Shown: positions 34,789-46,679 of the stretch, in pieces | Numbering within the stretch: the first letter of the stretch is position 1 | How the letters are laid out: each line of letters begins with the position of its first letter | Origin: Bacillus mojavensis RO-H-1 = KCTC 3706 | Lineage (GTDB): Bacteria; Bacillota; Bacilli; Bacillales; Bacillaceae | Direction: 5' to 3' | NCBI RefSeq assembly: GCF_000245335.1 | Contig: NZ_JH600289.1 | Location: 1-64,000, forward strand | Length of the DNA: 64,000 bases | Translations under genes and position numbers: made by a program | The notes under the pieces: model-generated | Told to the model about the DNA's origin: nothing | The model's database searches: none | What the model saw: only the letters and a program-made list of their open reading frames with translations

Positions 34789-36009
34789 TTGCTGAACAAT
34801 CGAAATGTGTTACTTTGCGTGAGCGGAGGCATCGCTGTTTATAAAGCCTGTGCGCTGACAAGCAAACTGGTGCAGGCGGGGGCAAATGTTAAAGTCATTA
34901 TGACTGAATCTGCGTGCCAGTTCGTATCACCGCTGACATTTCAGGCATTGAGCCGCCATGAAGTATATACAGATACATTTAAAGAACAAAATCCAAGCGT
35001 CATCTCTCATATAGACGCAGCTGACTGGGCCGACCTGATTATCGTAGCGCCAGCTACGGCCAATGTGATTGGAAAACTGGCCAACGGCATTGCAGATGAT
35101 ATGCTGACAACAACCTTGTTAGCGGCAACAGCTCCGGTATGGATTGCGCCCGCCATGAATGTTCATATGTATGATCATCCGGCAGTCAAACGCAATATTT
35201 CTGTCCTATATCAGGATGGTTTTCGTTTTATTGAGCCGAGCGAGGGCTATTTAGCATGCGGTTACGTCGGAAAAGGAAGATTGGAAGAACCCGAAAACAT
35301 CGTGAAGCTTGCGGAAAAGCATTTTGCAGAGGAAAAAAACGCGCCTTTAGAAGGGAAACATGTTGTGATTACAGCAGGCCCGACACGGGAGGCAGTTGAT
35401 CCTGTACGTTTTTTCACGAATAAATCGACGGGTAAAATGGGATACGCATTAGCTGAGGCTGCGGTGCGACTCGGTGCAAACGTGACCTTGATCTCAGGGC
35501 CGGTTTCGCTTGATGTCCCTAAAGGGCTTTCTCAGTTTATCCCGGTCCAATCGGCTGCGGACATGCGCGATGCAGTGCTTTCTGTGTATGATGGAAGCGA
35601 CGTCGTCATTAAAACAGCTGCTGTTGCCGATTTTACGCCAAAAACAGTATTTGACCAAAAAATGAAAAAGCAAGACGGCGGAATGACCCTTGAATTAAAA
35701 AGAACAGTCGATATCTTAAAAGAATTGGGCGAGAAAAAACAGCATCAGCTGTTAGTCGGTTTTGCTGCTGAGACACAAGATGTGGAACATTACGCCCGCA
35801 AAAAGCTTTCTGCCAAAAATCTTGACATGATTGTGGCGAATGATGTGAAAGCGGCAGGGGCCGGTTTTGGTGCTGATACGAATATTGTGACGCTCTTTTT
35901 CAAAGATGGGCGCAAACGCGAGCTTCCGAAAATGTCTAAGCTCGATGTTTCTTTTGACATTTTTGAAGAAATCGCAGCGCTCTTAAAACAAACCGGAGAG
36001 TCCTCATGA
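34789..36009 (+). CDS. coaBC: CoaBC, phosphopantothenoylcysteine decarboxylase/synthetase
   Basis: 406 residues from TTG 34789 (MLNNRNVLLCVSGG), supported by AGGGGGAG upstream. The apparent upstream extension crosses the terminator at 34722-34752 and is not coding. The N-terminal flavoprotein (CoaC) has the active-site PAMNVHMYDHP and the flap ACGYVGKGRL. The C-terminal CoaB domain (from about 190) begins HVVITAGPTREAVDPVRFFTN. Makes 4'-phosphopantetheine for CoA. ATGA overlap with priA. Confidence 0.96.
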   Translation: MLNNRNVLLCVSGGIAVYKACALTSKLVQAGANVKVIMTESACQFVSPLTFQALSRHEVYTDTFKEQNPSVISHIDAADWADLIIVAPATANVIGKLANGIADDMLTTTLLAATAPVWIAPAMNVHMYDHPAVKRNISVLYQDGFRFIEPSEGYLACGYVGKGRLEEPENIVKLAEKHFAEEKNAPLEGKHVVITAGPTREAVDPVRFFTNKSTGKMGYALAEAAVRLGANVTLISGPVSLDVPKGLSQFIPVQSAADMRDAVLSVYDGSDVVIKTAAVADFTPKTVFDQKMKKQDGGMTLELKRTVDILKELGEKKQHQLLVGFAAETQDVEHYARKKLSAKNLDMIVANDVKAAGAGFGADTNIVTLFFKDGRKRELPKMSKLDVSFDIFEEIAALLKQTGESS

Positions 36010-38426
36010 ATTTTGCCGAAGTCATCGTAGATGTCAGCACCAAAAATATAGACAGGCCGTTTGATTACAAAATCCCAGACCATCTTAAAGGTATGATCAA
36101 GACGGGAATGAGGGTTATTGTTCCGTTTGGCCCCCGTAAAATTCAAGGGTTTGTGACAGCTGTCAAAGAAACGTCTGATCTTTCAGGTAAATCTGTTAAA
36201 GAAGTGGAGGATTTATTAGATCTTACGCCTGTTTTGACAGAAGAGCTGATGAATTTGTCGTCATGGCTGTCAGACAAAACGCTGTCTTTTAAAATAACGG
36301 CGCTTCAAGCGATGCTGCCTGCCGCACTTAAAGCGAAATACGAAAAAGAGCTGAAAATCGCGGAGGGTGCGGATATCCCGCCGCAGGTAGAACGGCTGTT
36401 TTCTGAAACAAAGAGCTTGCTGTATTCCGATATACCTGATCACGATACGCTGAAAATCATCCAGAAGCAGATTCAAAAAGGCCATATCGATGTAACTTAT
36501 AAAGTGGCGCAAAAAGCGAACAAAAAAATGGTCAGGTATATTCAGGCCAATGCCGGTAAAGAAGAGCTCTCCAAGCAGGCAGAGGGTTTATCCCGACAAG
36601 CGGCCAAACAGCAGGCGATCCTGCACTTTTTCATGACGGAACCGGAAGGCACGAAAATACCTGCTGCGGACCTGTGCAAAAAAACAGACGCAAGCTCGGC
36701 CACCATCAAGACCCTGATGCAAAAGGGGGTTCTGAAAGAAACCTATGAAGAGGTTTACAGAGACCCCTATCAGGACAAAATGTTCAAAAAAACAGAACCG
36801 CTGCCGCTGACAGACGAGCAGAGCGCGGCCTTTCAGCAGATACGCCGGACGTTAGACAACAATGAACATCAAGTGTTTCTCCTGCACGGAGTGACGGGAA
36901 GCGGCAAAACGGAAATTTATCTCCAATCGATTGAAAAAGTGCTTGCGAAAGGAAAAGAAGCCATCGTACTTGTACCGGAAATATCGTTAACGCCGCAAAT
37001 GGTTCATCGCTTTAAAGGGCGTTTTGGCTCTCAGGTAGCCGTGATGCACAGCGGGTTATCCACTGGTAGAAAAGTATGACGAGTGGCGACAAAAATCCAC
37101 CGCAAGGAAGTGCGGCTTGTCGTGGGCGCGAGGTCCGCTATTTTTACCCCGTTTGAAAATCTCGGGATGATTATCATCGATGAGGAGCATGAATCGTCCT
37201 ATAAACAAGAGGAAATGCCGCGATACCATGCAAAAGAAGTAGCGATCAAGCGGGCGGAGCACCACCGCTGTCCGGTTGTGTTAGGTAGTGCTACACCGAC
37301 GCTAGAGTCATATGCACGGGCGCAAAAAGGAGTGTACGAGCTGCTTTCGCTGAAACACCGCGTCAATCACCAAGTGATGCCTGAGGTTTCGCTTGTGGAT
37401 ATGAGAGAGGAGCTCAGAAACGGCAATCGCTCTATGTTTTCAATAGAATTGATGGAAAAGCTTGAAGAAACCATTGCCAAGGGTGAACAGGCTGTGCTGT
37501 TTTTAAATAAAAGGGGCTATTCCTCCTTTGTGATGTGCAGGGACTGCGGTTATGTTCCGCAATGCCCTCACTGCGACATTTCCATGACGTATCACCGTTC
37601 CGGCCAGAGGATGAAATGCCATTATTGCGGACATGAAGAACCTGTTCCGCATACTTGTCCCGAATGCGGAAGCGATCATATCCGTTTTTTTGGAACGGGA
37701 ACACAAAGAGTGGAAGAAGAATTAACAAAGGTGCTGCCACATGCAAGAGTCATACGGATGGATGTTGATACGACCTCTCGGAAAGGTGCCCATGAAAAAT
37801 TATTGTCTGCTTTCGGAGAAGGCAAAGCAGATATACTTCTTGGAACGCAAATGATTGCGAAAGGGCTTGATTTTCCGAATGTGACACTTGTCGGAGTCTT
37901 AAGCGCTGACACAACACTGCACATTCCTGATTTCAGATCTGCCGAAAAAACGTTTCAGCTGCTAACGCAAGTCAGCGGCCGCGCGGGAAGACATGAAAAA
38001 CCCGGCAATGTCATTATTCAAACGTACACACCGTCCCATTACAGCATCCAGCTGACGAAGACGCATGATTATGAAACGTTTTATCAGCAAGAAATGGCAC
38101 ACAGGAGGGAGCAATCCTACCCGCCGTATTACTACTTGGCTCTTGTGACGGTTTCCCACGAGGAAGTGGCGAAAGCGGCTGTAACGGCTGAGAAAATCGC
38201 ACACTTTCTGAAAGCAAACTGCGGGGCAGATACGAAAATACTCGGTCCAAGCGCATCGCCGATCGCCAGGATCAAAGATAGATATCGCTATCAATGCGTG
38301 ATAAAATACAAACAGGAAACCCAGATATCAGCTTTATTGAAGAAGATACTGGAACATTATAAACGCGAAATTGAACAAAAGCATGTAATGATTTCAATTG
38401 ATATGAATCCTTATATGATGATGTAA
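36006..38426 (+). CDS. priA: PriA, replication-restart helicase (two compensating frameshifts)
   Basis: A 3'-5' SF2 helicase that reloads DnaC helicase at stalled forks. N-terminal 3'-BD (FNYAEVIVDV-type), Walker A LLHGVTGSGKTEI, DEEH motif IIDEEHESSYKQ, and eight zinc-binding cysteines (CRDCGYVPQCPHC, then CHYCGHEE and CPECGS). A stop at 37077-37079 arises from an extra T at 37067 (GGTAGA, expected GGAGA). The frame returns by loss of one A in 37091-37095. Corrected reading STGEKYDEWRQKIHRKE gives about 806 residues. Two opposite errors within 30 nt look technical. Confidence 0.94.
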
Positions 38427-38452
38427 GATCTCACGTCTTGGAGGGTAATGAA

Positions 38453-38935
38453 TTGGCAGTGAAAAAGGTCGTCGCACATCCCGCGGAGGTTTTGGAAACG
38501 CCTGCGGAAACCGTGACTGTTTTTGATAAAAAGCTAAAAAAACTGCTTGATGATATGTACGATACCATGCTTGAAATGGATGGAGTCGGACTGGCAGCGC
38601 CGCAAATCGGTATTTTAAAAAGAGCGGCTGTTGTTGATATCGGAGAGGAAAGCGGCAGAATTGATCTTGTGAATCCGGAAATTCTTGAACAAAGCGGCGA
38701 GCAAACCGGAGTTGAAGGATGCTTAAGTTTTCCCGGCGTCTATGGAGAGGTCACGCGTGCCGATTATGTGAAAGTGCGGGCGTATAACCGTCAAGGAAAA
38801 CCGTTCATTCTTGAAGCGAGAGGCTTTTTCGCGAGAGCCGTGCAGCATGAAATGGACCACCTGGACGGCGTGCTGTTCACATCAAAAATAAGCAAATATT
38901 ATACAGAAGATGAACTAGCGGATATGGAAGGATGA
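38453..38935 (+). CDS. def: Peptide deformylase
   Basis: 160 residues from TTG 38453 ([10 protein letters not shown]). GGAGGG lies 8 nt upstream, which rules out the in-frame TTG at 38438. Fe2+-dependent removal of the N-formyl group from nascent proteins. All three motifs are present: [18 protein letters not shown] and QHEMDHLDG. Pairs with fmt, 4 nt downstream. Confidence 0.97.
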   Translation: MAVKKVVAHPAEVLETPAETVTVFDKKLKKLLDDMYDTMLEMDGVGLAAPQIGILKRAAVVDIGEESGRIDLVNPEILEQSGEQTGVEGCLSFPGVYGEVTRADYVKVRAYNRQGKPFILEARGFFARAVQHEMDHLDGVLFTSKISKYYTEDELADMEG

Positions 38936-38939
38936 TTTG

Positions 38940-39892
38940 ATGACGAGAATCGTGTTTATGGGAACACCCGATTTTTCAGTTCCTGTTTTAAGAACCCTGA
39001 TAGATGACGGATATGAAGTAGTGGGGGTCGTCACGCAGCCTGACCGTCCGAAGGGCAGAAAAAAAGTGCTCACGCCTCCGCCTGTAAAGGAAGAAGCTTT
39101 ACGTCACGGCATCCCGGTTCTTCAGCCTGAAAAAGTCAGACTGACAGAAGAAATAGAAAAGGTGCTGGCGTTACAACCGGATCTTATTGTGACGGCAGCG
39201 TTTGGGCAAATTCTGCCTAAAGAGCTACTCGACAGCCCTAAGTACGGATGCATTAATGTTCATGCGTCTCTTTTGCCTGAACTGAGAGGCGGGGCCCCTA
39301 TCCATTATTCCATTCTCCAAGGTAAGAAAAAACCGGAGTTACCATTATGTACATGGTGGAAAAATTAGATGCGGGCGATATGATTTCAAAAGTGGAAGTA
39401 GACATTGAAGAAACCGATAATGTCGGAACCCTGCACGATAAATTAAGCGTTGCTGGCGCGAAGCTTTTGTCTGAAACAGTTCCTCAAGTCATAGCTGGCG
39501 ACATATCACCTGAAAAGCAGGATGACGAGAAAGCGACGTATGCGCCAAACATTAAAAGAGAACAAGAGCTGATTGACTGGTCCAGAGCGGGAGAAGAGCT
39601 TTATAACCAAGTTCGAGGTTTAAACCCATGGCCTGTTGCCTATACGACTTTAAATGGTCAAAATCTGAAAGTGTGGGCAGCGAAGAAAACAGCTGCGCCG
39701 GCAAAAGCTGAACCCGGCACAGTCATTGCTATTGAAAAAGAAGGAATCATCGTCGCCACAGGAAACGATACGGCACTGTTATTAACGGAGCTGCAGCCTG
39801 CCAGCAAAAAACGCATGCGAGGCGAAGACTTTGTCCGTGGCGCTCATGTTGAGACAGGTGATATGTTAGGAGTGCACAATGAAAACAAATAG
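38940..39892 (+). CDS. fmt: Methionyl-tRNA formyltransferase (frameshift in this sequence)
   Basis: Formylates initiator Met-tRNA using 10-formyl-THF. ATG 38940 ([16 protein letters not shown]) has GGAAGG upstream. Catalytic region [18 protein letters not shown] around residue 110, C-terminal OB-like tRNA-binding domain after about 205. The A6 run at 39327-39332 lacks one A. Adding it reads [20 protein letters not shown] and yields 317 residues, as in B. subtilis. Overlaps rsmB by 14 nt. Confidence 0.95.
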
Positions 39893-41222
39893 CGTTCGCG
39901 ATATTGCGCTGGAGGCGCTGGTCAAATTAGAACAAAATCAGTCATACAGTAACCTGCTCCTGAAATCGGTTATTAAATCTAATAAACTGAGCGATCAAGA
40001 CCGCGGGCTTTTGACTGAACTAGTGTACGGTACATTGCAAAACAAAATCGCGCTGGATTATATGCTCAAGCCGTTTATCAACAAGCCGCAAAAGGTGAAG
40101 CCGTGGGTTATCCAGCTTCTCCGCCTGTCCTTATATCAAATGGAATATTTAGAGAAAATTCCCGACCGGGCAGTCATCCATGAAGCGGTAGAGATTGCTA
40201 AAAACCGCGGACATAAAGGCATTGCCTCATTTGTCAACGGCGTGCTTCGCTCTATTCAGCGCGAAGGAGTCCCTTCCTTTGACGCCATCGAAGATCCTGT
40301 TCTCAGGCTTGCGACAGAAACAAGCCATCCCGAATGGCTCGTGAAAGAGTGGATAGCCGCATACGGATTTGATGCGGCTGAAAAGATTTGCCGCATCCAT
40401 CTCATTCCGCCTAAGCAAACGCTGCGTGTCAACCAAATGAAAACGGACAGAGCGGAGATACTTGATCAAATGGCAGCTGAAGGAATCGAAGCGGAAAAAG
40501 GTGATCTCGCCGAGGACGCTGTGAAGCTTGTAAAGGGAACTATTGCCGGAACTCACTTCTTCCAGACAGGCGAAGTGTCCATCCAGGATGAAAGCTCCAT
40601 GCTGGTTGCCCGGGCCCTTGACCCTAAGCCAGGTGAAACGGTGCTTGATGCGTGCGCAGCGCCGGGCGGAAAGTCAGCCCATATCGCTGAATTAATGGAG
40701 AACAAGGGAAGTGTGACATCGCTTGATCTTCACAAACATAAGGTGAAGCTGATCAAAGAAGCGTCAGAACGGCTTGGACTTTCCATTATTGATGCGAAAA
40801 CAATGGACGCGAGAAAAGCGGGAGAAACATTTGAAAGTGAACAGTTTGACCGTATTTTGGTTGACGCTCCATGCTCAGGCTTTGGCGTGATCAGAAGAAA
40901 GCCGGATATGAAATACACCAAAACCCCGAATGACAGCTCCCGACTTGCTGAAATCCAGCTGTCTATCTTAAGGGAAATTGCGCCATTAGTAAAAAAAGGT
41001 GGCACTCTTGTCTACAGTACGTGTACAATGGATCGGACAGAAAATGAAGAAGTTATCCATGCGTTTATACAAGAACATCCTGATTTTGAACCCGATTTGT
41101 CTCTTGAAAAGCGGCTGCCCGAAAAGGCGAGACCCTTTGTTCGGGATGGAAGGCTTCAAATCCTTCCGCATTATTTCGGAACAGATGGTTTCTTTATTTG
41201 CAGCATGAGAAAGAAGGGATAA
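39879..41222 (+). CDS. rsmB: RsmB, 16S rRNA m5C967 methyltransferase
   Basis: 447 residues. An N-terminal NusB-like RNA-binding domain (about 1-140) is followed by a SAM-dependent NOL1/NOP2/Sun domain: SAM site [17 protein letters not shown] and the two catalytic cysteines in DAPCSGFG and [12 protein letters not shown]. Modifies C967 of small-subunit rRNA (E. coli numbering). Starts within fmt and ends 3 nt before rlmN. Confidence 0.96.
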   Translation: MKTNSVRDIALEALVKLEQNQSYSNLLLKSVIKSNKLSDQDRGLLTELVYGTLQNKIALDYMLKPFINKPQKVKPWVIQLLRLSLYQMEYLEKIPDRAVIHEAVEIAKNRGHKGIASFVNGVLRSIQREGVPSFDAIEDPVLRLATETSHPEWLVKEWIAAYGFDAAEKICRIHLIPPKQTLRVNQMKTDRAEILDQMAAEGIEAEKGDLAEDAVKLVKGTIAGTHFFQTGEVSIQDESSMLVARALDPKPGETVLDACAAPGGKSAHIAELMENKGSVTSLDLHKHKVKLIKEASERLGLSIIDAKTMDARKAGETFESEQFDRILVDAPCSGFGVIRRKPDMKYTKTPNDSSRLAEIQLSILREIAPLVKKGGTLVYSTCTMDRTENEEVIHAFIQEHPDFEPDLSLEKRLPEKARPFVRDGRLQILPHYFGTDGFFICSMRKKG

Positions 41223-41225
41223 GCA

Positions 41226-42319
41226 ATGACAGAACTAAAAAAAACAAAGATCAGAAAAGAATTGCGGACAGAACGTCCTTCGATTTATTCTTTTGAATTA
41301 GACGAAATCAAACAATGGCTGACAGACAACGGGGAGAAACCGTTCCGCGCGGCACAGATTTTTGAATGGCTATACGAAAAACGAGTAACTTCTTTTGATG
41401 AAATGACAAACCTCTCAAAGGAACTGCGTGAGAAATTAAACACTCATTTTGTATTAACAACGCTGAAAACGGCTGTTAAACAAACTTCCCAAGACGGTAC
41501 GATGAAGTTTTTATTCGAGCTTCACGATGGTTATACAATCGAAACTGTTTTAATGAGACACGAGTATGGTAATTCTGTATGTGTAACCACACAAGTCGGC
41601 TGCCGCATTGGATGCACATTCTGTGCGTCAACGCTCGGCGGTTTAAAAACGAAATCTTGAAGCAGGCGAAATTGTCGCTCAAGTGGTGAAAGTTCAAAAA
41701 GCGCTAGATGAAACGGATGAACGCGTCAGCTCTGTCGTTATCATGGGAATCGGCGAACCATTTGATAACTTTAACGAAATGCTTGCCTTTTTAAAAATCA
41801 GGTAACCATGATAAGGGACTGAATATCGGCGCTCGCCATATTACTGTTTCTACAAGCGGAATCATCCCGAAAATTTACGAATTCGCTGATCAGCAAATGC
41901 AGATTAACTTTGCGATTTCTCTGCACGCGCCAAATACAGAAATCAGAAGCCGTTTGATGCCGATTAACAGAGCGTACAAGCTCCCTGATTTAATGGAAGC
42001 CGTTAAATATTACATTAATAAAACGGGACGCCGGATCAGCTTTGAATACGGTCTGTTCGGTGGCGTAAATGACCAGGTTGAGCATGCTGAAGAGCTTGCA
42101 GACTTGCTGGAAGGCGTAAAATGCCACGTGAACTTGATTCCGGTAAACTATGTGCCTGAACGGGATTACGTCCGCACACCGCGTGAGCAGATTTTTGCTT
42201 TTGAGAAAACGCTGAAATCCCGCGGAGTAAATGTCACGATTCGAAGAGAGCAAGGCCATGACATTGACGCAGCCTGCGGTCAGCTTCGCGCGAAGGAGCG
42301 TCAAGACGAGACGAGGTGA
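41226..42319 (+). CDS. rlmN: RlmN, dual-specificity 23S rRNA/tRNA m2A methyltransferase (two frameshifts)
   Basis: Radical SAM enzyme that methylates A2503 of 23S rRNA and A37 of some tRNAs. The CRIGCTFC motif binds the 4Fe-4S cluster, MGIGEPFDN follows, and the C-terminal catalytic Cys is in [11 protein letters not shown]. Two extra bases break the frame: one in A5 at 41645-41649 (expected A4, giving [11 protein letters not shown]), and one within 41793-41803 (best restored as [12 protein letters not shown] or a close variant). Corrected length is 363 residues, the B. subtilis length. Confidence 0.94.
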
Positions 42320-42325
42320 TGAGGG

Positions 42326-43090
42326 TTGTTAACAGCCTTAAAAACAGATACAGGGAAAATCCGCCAGCATAATGAAGATGATGCGGGTATTTTTAAGGGG
42401 AAAGACGATTTTGTATTAGCGGTTGTCGCTGATGGCATGGGCGGCCATCTTGCTGGAGATGTTGCAAGCAAGATGGCTGTGAAAGCCATGGGAGAGAAAT
42501 GGAATGAGTCAGATACGATTCCTGCGGCGCCGTCAGAATGTGAAAAGTGGCTCATTGAACAGATTCTCGCGGTAAACAGCAAGATTTACGATCATGCCCA
42601 AGCGCACGAAGAATGCCAAGGCATGGGAACAACCATTGTATGCGCTCTTTTTACAGGTAAAACGGTTTCCGTTGCCCATATAGGCGACAGCAGATGCTAT
42701 TTGCTCCAGGACGATCTCTTCGTTCAGGTGACAGAGGATCATTCTCTGGTGAATGAACTGGTTCGCACCGGCGAAATCTCAAGAGAAGATGCTGAGCATC
42801 ATCCACGCAAAAATGTGCTGACGAAGGCGCTCGGAACAGATCAATCCGTCAGTATTGACGCACGTTCTTTTGAAATTGAACCCGGAGACAAACTCCTTTT
42901 ATGTTCTGATGGACTGACGAATAAAGTGGAAGTCACTGAATTAAAAGACATCCTGCAAAGCGATTCAGCTCCTCAGGAAAAAGTAAACCTGCTTGTGGAC
43001 AAAGCCAATGAGAATGGCGGGGAAGACAATATTACAGCAGTGTTGCTTGAGCTTGCTTTACATGTTGAAGAGGGTGAAGATCAGTGCTAA
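42326..43090 (+). CDS. prpC: PrpC, PP2C-type protein phosphatase
   Basis: 254 residues from TTG 42326. Mn-dependent Ser/Thr phosphatase that reverses PrkC phosphorylation. Metal-site motifs: [38 protein letters not shown] and GGEDNITAV. Its 3' end overlaps prkC by 7 nt, which fits coupled synthesis of kinase and phosphatase. Confidence 0.98.
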   Translation: MLTALKTDTGKIRQHNEDDAGIFKGKDDFVLAVVADGMGGHLAGDVASKMAVKAMGEKWNESDTIPAAPSECEKWLIEQILAVNSKIYDHAQAHEECQGMGTTIVCALFTGKTVSVAHIGDSRCYLLQDDLFVQVTEDHSLVNELVRTGEISREDAEHHPRKNVLTKALGTDQSVSIDARSFEIEPGDKLLLCSDGLTNKVEVTELKDILQSDSAPQEKVNLLVDKANENGGEDNITAVLLELALHVEEGEDQC

Positions 43091-45030
43091 TCGGCAAGCG
43101 AATCAGCGGGCGTTACCAGATTCTCCGTGTCATAGGCGGCGGGGGAATGGCCAACGTTTATTTAGCTGAGGACATTATTCTTGATCGTGAAGTCGCAATC
43201 AAAATCCTGCGGTTTGACTATGTGAATGACAATGAGTTTATTAGGCGTTTTCGTAGAGAAGCCCATTCGGCCTCAAGCCTTGATCACCCGAATATTGTCA
43301 GCATTTATGATTTGGGCGAGGAAGATGATATTTACTATATTGTCATGGAATACGTAGAGGGCATGACGCTAAAAGAATACATAACAGCAAACGGGCCGCT
43401 TCACCCCAAAGAAGCGCTCAGCATCATGGAGCAAATTGTTTCAGCCATTGCCCATGCCCACCAAAATCATATTGTCCACAGGGATATTAAACCGCATAAC
43501 ATTTTGATTGATCATATGGGCAATATCAAAGTAACGGATTTTGGAATTGCGACTGCACTGACTTCGACAACAATCACCCACACCAATTCTGTGCTGGGCT
43601 CAGTCCATTATTTATCCCCCGAACAGGCGCGGGGCGGCCTGGCCACAAAAAAATCAGATATTTATGCGCTTGGGATTGTCTTATTTGAGCTGTTAACCGG
43701 CCGAATCCCATTTGATGGAGAATCGGCTGTCAGTATCGCCTTAAAGCATCTTCACGCTGAAACCCCTTCAGCGAAAAGGTGGAATCCCTCAGTACCCCAA
43801 AGCGTTGAAAACATCATATTAAAGGCAACCGCCAAAGATCCTTTTCACCGCTATGAAACTGCTGAAGATATGGAAGAAGATATTCGAACAGCTTTTGACG
43901 CTGACAGGCTCAACGAGAAGAAATTTACGATTCAAGATGATGAAGAAATGACGAAAGCGATTCCGATTATTAAGGATGAAGAGCTTGCAAAAGCTTCTCA
44001 TGATAAAGAAGCTGACATGACATTTCCTCAAGAAACCCAAACAAAGAAAAAAGCAAAGAGAAAAAAATGGCCGTGGATACTGCTCACCATATGCCTGGTT
44101 TTTATCACGGCAGGAGTTCTAGCCGTCACTGTTTTTCCTTCTCTTTTTATGCCTAAGGATGTCAAAATACCTGATGTAGCAGGGAAGGAATATGAAAAAG
44201 CGGCAGATCTTCTAGAAAAAGAAGGTTTGCAGGTAGATTCAGACGTATTGGAAATCTCAGATGAGAAGATCGAAGAAGGCCTGATGGTCAAAACCGATCC
44301 TAAAGCCGAGTCCACTGTTAAAGAAGGAGCAACGGTTACGCTTTATAAGAGCACAGGTAAAGCAAAAAAGCAGATCGGTGATGTGACGGGGCAATCAGTC
44401 GACAAGGCAAAAAAAGTGTTAAAGGAACAGGGCTTTAAAAATGTAACGGTGGATGAAGTAAATGATGAGAAAGACGCCGGCACTGTCATAGATCAGAATC
44501 CGTCAGCAGGGACCGAGCTTGTGCCGGACGAAGATCAAATTAAGCTCACAGTCAGCATCGGGCCGGAAGATATTACGCTCAGAGACTTAAAAACATACAG
44601 TAAAGAAGCGGCCTCAGGATATCTGGAAGATAACGGGCTCAAACTGGTGGAAAAAGAAGCGTACTCAGATGACGTTCCGGAAGGACAGGTTGTCAAACAA
44701 AAACCGGCAGCGGGAACGGCGCTAAAGCCGGGAAATGAGGTCGAAGTGACATTCTCTCTCGGACCTGAGAAGAAACCGGCGAAAACAGTGAAAGAAAAAG
44801 TCAAGATTCCATATGAGCCGGAAAACGAAGGGGACGAGCTTGAGGTGCAAATCGCGATTGACGACGCGGACCACAGCATTTCTGACACTTACGAACATTT
44901 TAAGATTAAAGAGCCCGTAGAACGGACGATCGAATTGAAGATTGAACCTGGCCAAAAAGGGTACTATCAAGTGATGGTAAATAATAAAGTCGTCAGCTAC
45001 AAAACAATTGAGTATCCGAAAGATGAATAA
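43084..45030 (+). CDS. prkC: PrkC, PASTA-domain Ser/Thr kinase
   Basis: 648 residues from GTG 43084. Cytoplasmic Hanks-type kinase domain (1-270): Gly loop GGGGMANVY, catalytic Lys40 in [17 protein letters not shown], and an activation loop rich in threonine ([10 protein letters not shown]). One membrane span follows at about 330-352. Outside are three PASTA repeats ([17 protein letters not shown] first) and a C-terminal Ig-like domain. Senses muropeptides, promotes spore germination and tunes growth and wall synthesis. Confidence 0.98.
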   Translation: MLIGKRISGRYQILRVIGGGGMANVYLAEDIILDREVAIKILRFDYVNDNEFIRRFRREAHSASSLDHPNIVSIYDLGEEDDIYYIVMEYVEGMTLKEYITANGPLHPKEALSIMEQIVSAIAHAHQNHIVHRDIKPHNILIDHMGNIKVTDFGIATALTSTTITHTNSVLGSVHYLSPEQARGGLATKKSDIYALGIVLFELLTGRIPFDGESAVSIALKHLHAETPSAKRWNPSVPQSVENIILKATAKDPFHRYETAEDMEEDIRTAFDADRLNEKKFTIQDDEEMTKAIPIIKDEELAKASHDKEADMTFPQETQTKKKAKRKKWPWILLTICLVFITAGVLAVTVFPSLFMPKDVKIPDVAGKEYEKAADLLEKEGLQVDSDVLEISDEKIEEGLMVKTDPKAESTVKEGATVTLYKSTGKAKKQIGDVTGQSVDKAKKVLKEQGFKNVTVDEVNDEKDAGTVIDQNPSAGTELVPDEDQIKLTVSIGPEDITLRDLKTYSKEAASGYLEDNGLKLVEKEAYSDDVPEGQVVKQKPAAGTALKPGNEVEVTFSLGPEKKPAKTVKEKVKIPYEPENEGDELEVQIAIDDADHSISDTYEHFKIKEPVERTIELKIEPGQKGYYQVMVNNKVVSYKTIEYPKDE

Positions 45031-45044
45031 CAAGGAGGGAAAAT

Positions 45045-45948
45045 ATGCCTGAGGGCAAAATTATTAAAGCGCTAAGCGGCTTTTATTACGTACTGGATGA
45101 ATCAGAGGATTCAAATAATGAAAAAGTTATACAATGCAGAGGAAGAGGTATTTTCAGAAAAAATAAAATCACCCCTTTGGTCGGTGATTATGTTGTTTAT
45201 CAAGCTGAAAATAATAAAGAAGGATACCTTCTAGAGATTAAAGAAAGAACCAATGAACTTATCAGGCCGCCGATCTGCAACGTTGATCAAGCGGTGCTTG
45301 TTTTCTCGGCGGTGCAGCCATCTTTCAGCACAGCATTGCTCGACCGTTTCTTGGTTCTCGTAGAAGCGAATGACATCCAGCCGATTATTTGTATTACAAA
45401 AATGGATTTAATTGAAGATCAACATACACAAAAACGCATTCAAGCGTATGCTGAAGACTACCGGAACATTGGCTATGACGTATATCTTACCTCTTCTATG
45501 GACCAAGACAGCTTAACGGAGATCGTCCCGCATTTCCGCGACAAAACAACAGTCTTTGCCGGCCAGTCGGGGGTTGGGGAAATCCTCGCTTCTCAACGCG
45601 ATCAGCCCGGAGCTGGGTTTGAGAACAAACGAAATTTCCGAGCATTTAGGCCGCGGGAAGCACACAACCCGCCATGTGGAACTTATACACACGTCCGGAG
45701 GTCTGGTTGCGGATACGCCGGGTTTCAGCTCTCTTGAGTTTACAGACATTGAAGAAGGAGAGCTGGGCTTCACATTCCCTGACATCAGAGAAAAAAGCGC
45801 ATCGTGCAAATTTAGAGGGTGTCTGCATTTGAAAGAGCCGAAATGTGCAGTCAAACAAGCCGTTGAAGAAGGGGAATTAAAGCAGTACCGCTACGACCAT
45901 TATGTTGAATTTATCACAGAGATCAAAGACAGAAAGCCGAGGTATTAG
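45045..45948 (+). CDS. rsgA: RsgA/CpgA, ribosome small-subunit GTPase (frameshift in this sequence)
   Basis: Circularly permuted GTPase that helps mature the 30S subunit and is a PrkC substrate in B. subtilis. N-terminal OB fold, then G4 CITKMDL, G1 GQSGVGKSSLL, G3 ADTPGF, and a C-terminal zinc site CKFRGCLHLKEPKC. The frame breaks at G4, 45576-45579. Removing one G restores the P-loop and gives 300 residues (B. subtilis 298, with two extra residues here near position 25). Ends 3 nt before rpe. Confidence 0.95.
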
Positions 45949-45951
45949 ATC

Positions 45952-46605
45952 ATGGTAAAGATTGCACCTTCTATTCTTTCCGCTGATTTTGCCGCTTTAG
46001 GCAAAGAGATTCAAGATGTAGAAAAAGGCGGAGCCGATTACATTCATGTTGATGTCATGGACGGCCATTTTGTCCCGAATATCACGATTGGACCGCTGAT
46101 TGTAGAAGCCATTCGTCCGGTGACGAAACTGCCGCTGGATGTACATTTAATGATTGAAGAGCCGGATCGTTATATCCCGGCTTTCGCAAAAGCTGGTGCC
46201 GATATCCTGTCTGTACATGCTGAAGCCTGTCCGCACCTTCACCGGACAATCCAGCTTATAAAAGAGCAGGGTGTAAAAGCCGGAGTTGTCCTGAATCCGC
46301 ATACACCTGTTCAGATAATTGAGCATATTTTTGAAGAACTTGATCTTGTTCTCTTAATGACGGTGAACCCTGGTTTCGGCGGACAGAAATTTATTCATTC
46401 TGTTCTTCCGAAAATAAAAGAAGTGAAACGTATGGCAGAGGAAAAAGGGAAATATGATCTGCTAATTGAAGTGGACGGCGGCGTCAACAAAGAAACAGCC
46501 CCGCTAGTCATCGAAGCGGGCGCAAACTTACTTGTTGCCGGTTCTGCTGTTTATGGCCAAACTGACCGCGAAAAAGCTATTTCTGAAATAAGGGGAAGCA
46601 AATAA
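45952..46605 (+). CDS. rpe: Ribulose-phosphate 3-epimerase
   Basis: 217 residues, TIM barrel. Interconverts ribulose-5-P and xylulose-5-P in the pentose phosphate pathway. Signatures: [13 protein letters not shown] at the start, [12 protein letters not shown] with catalytic Asp and metal His, [10 protein letters not shown] and VDGGVN. Last of the closely packed genes. A terminator follows. Confidence 0.97.
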   Translation: MVKIAPSILSADFAALGKEIQDVEKGGADYIHVDVMDGHFVPNITIGPLIVEAIRPVTKLPLDVHLMIEEPDRYIPAFAKAGADILSVHAEACPHLHRTIQLIKEQGVKAGVVLNPHTPVQIIEHIFEELDLVLLMTVNPGFGGQKFIHSVLPKIKEVKRMAEEKGKYDLLIEVDGGVNKETAPLVIEAGANLLVAGSAVYGQTDREKAISEIRGSK

Positions 46606-46613
46606 GCAGCACG

Positions 46614-46649
46614 AAAAAGAGCCGGGCGCATCTAGCCTGAGCTCTTTTT
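46614..46649 (+). terminator. Rho-independent terminator after rpe
   Basis: AAAAAGAGC (46614-46622) pairs with GCTCTTTTT (46641-46649). The inner stem CGGGC/GCCTG extends it with one bulged A. Confidence 0.88.
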
Positions 46650-46679
46650 CCTGTATCCAGAAGCAGAAAGGAAAAAGAG

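Noticed and set aside
37056..37064. TTATCCACT resembling a DnaA box (TTATCCACA)
   Set aside because: Single, one mismatch, inside priA coding sequence and in a region with sequence errors; no cluster or AT-rich unwinding element.
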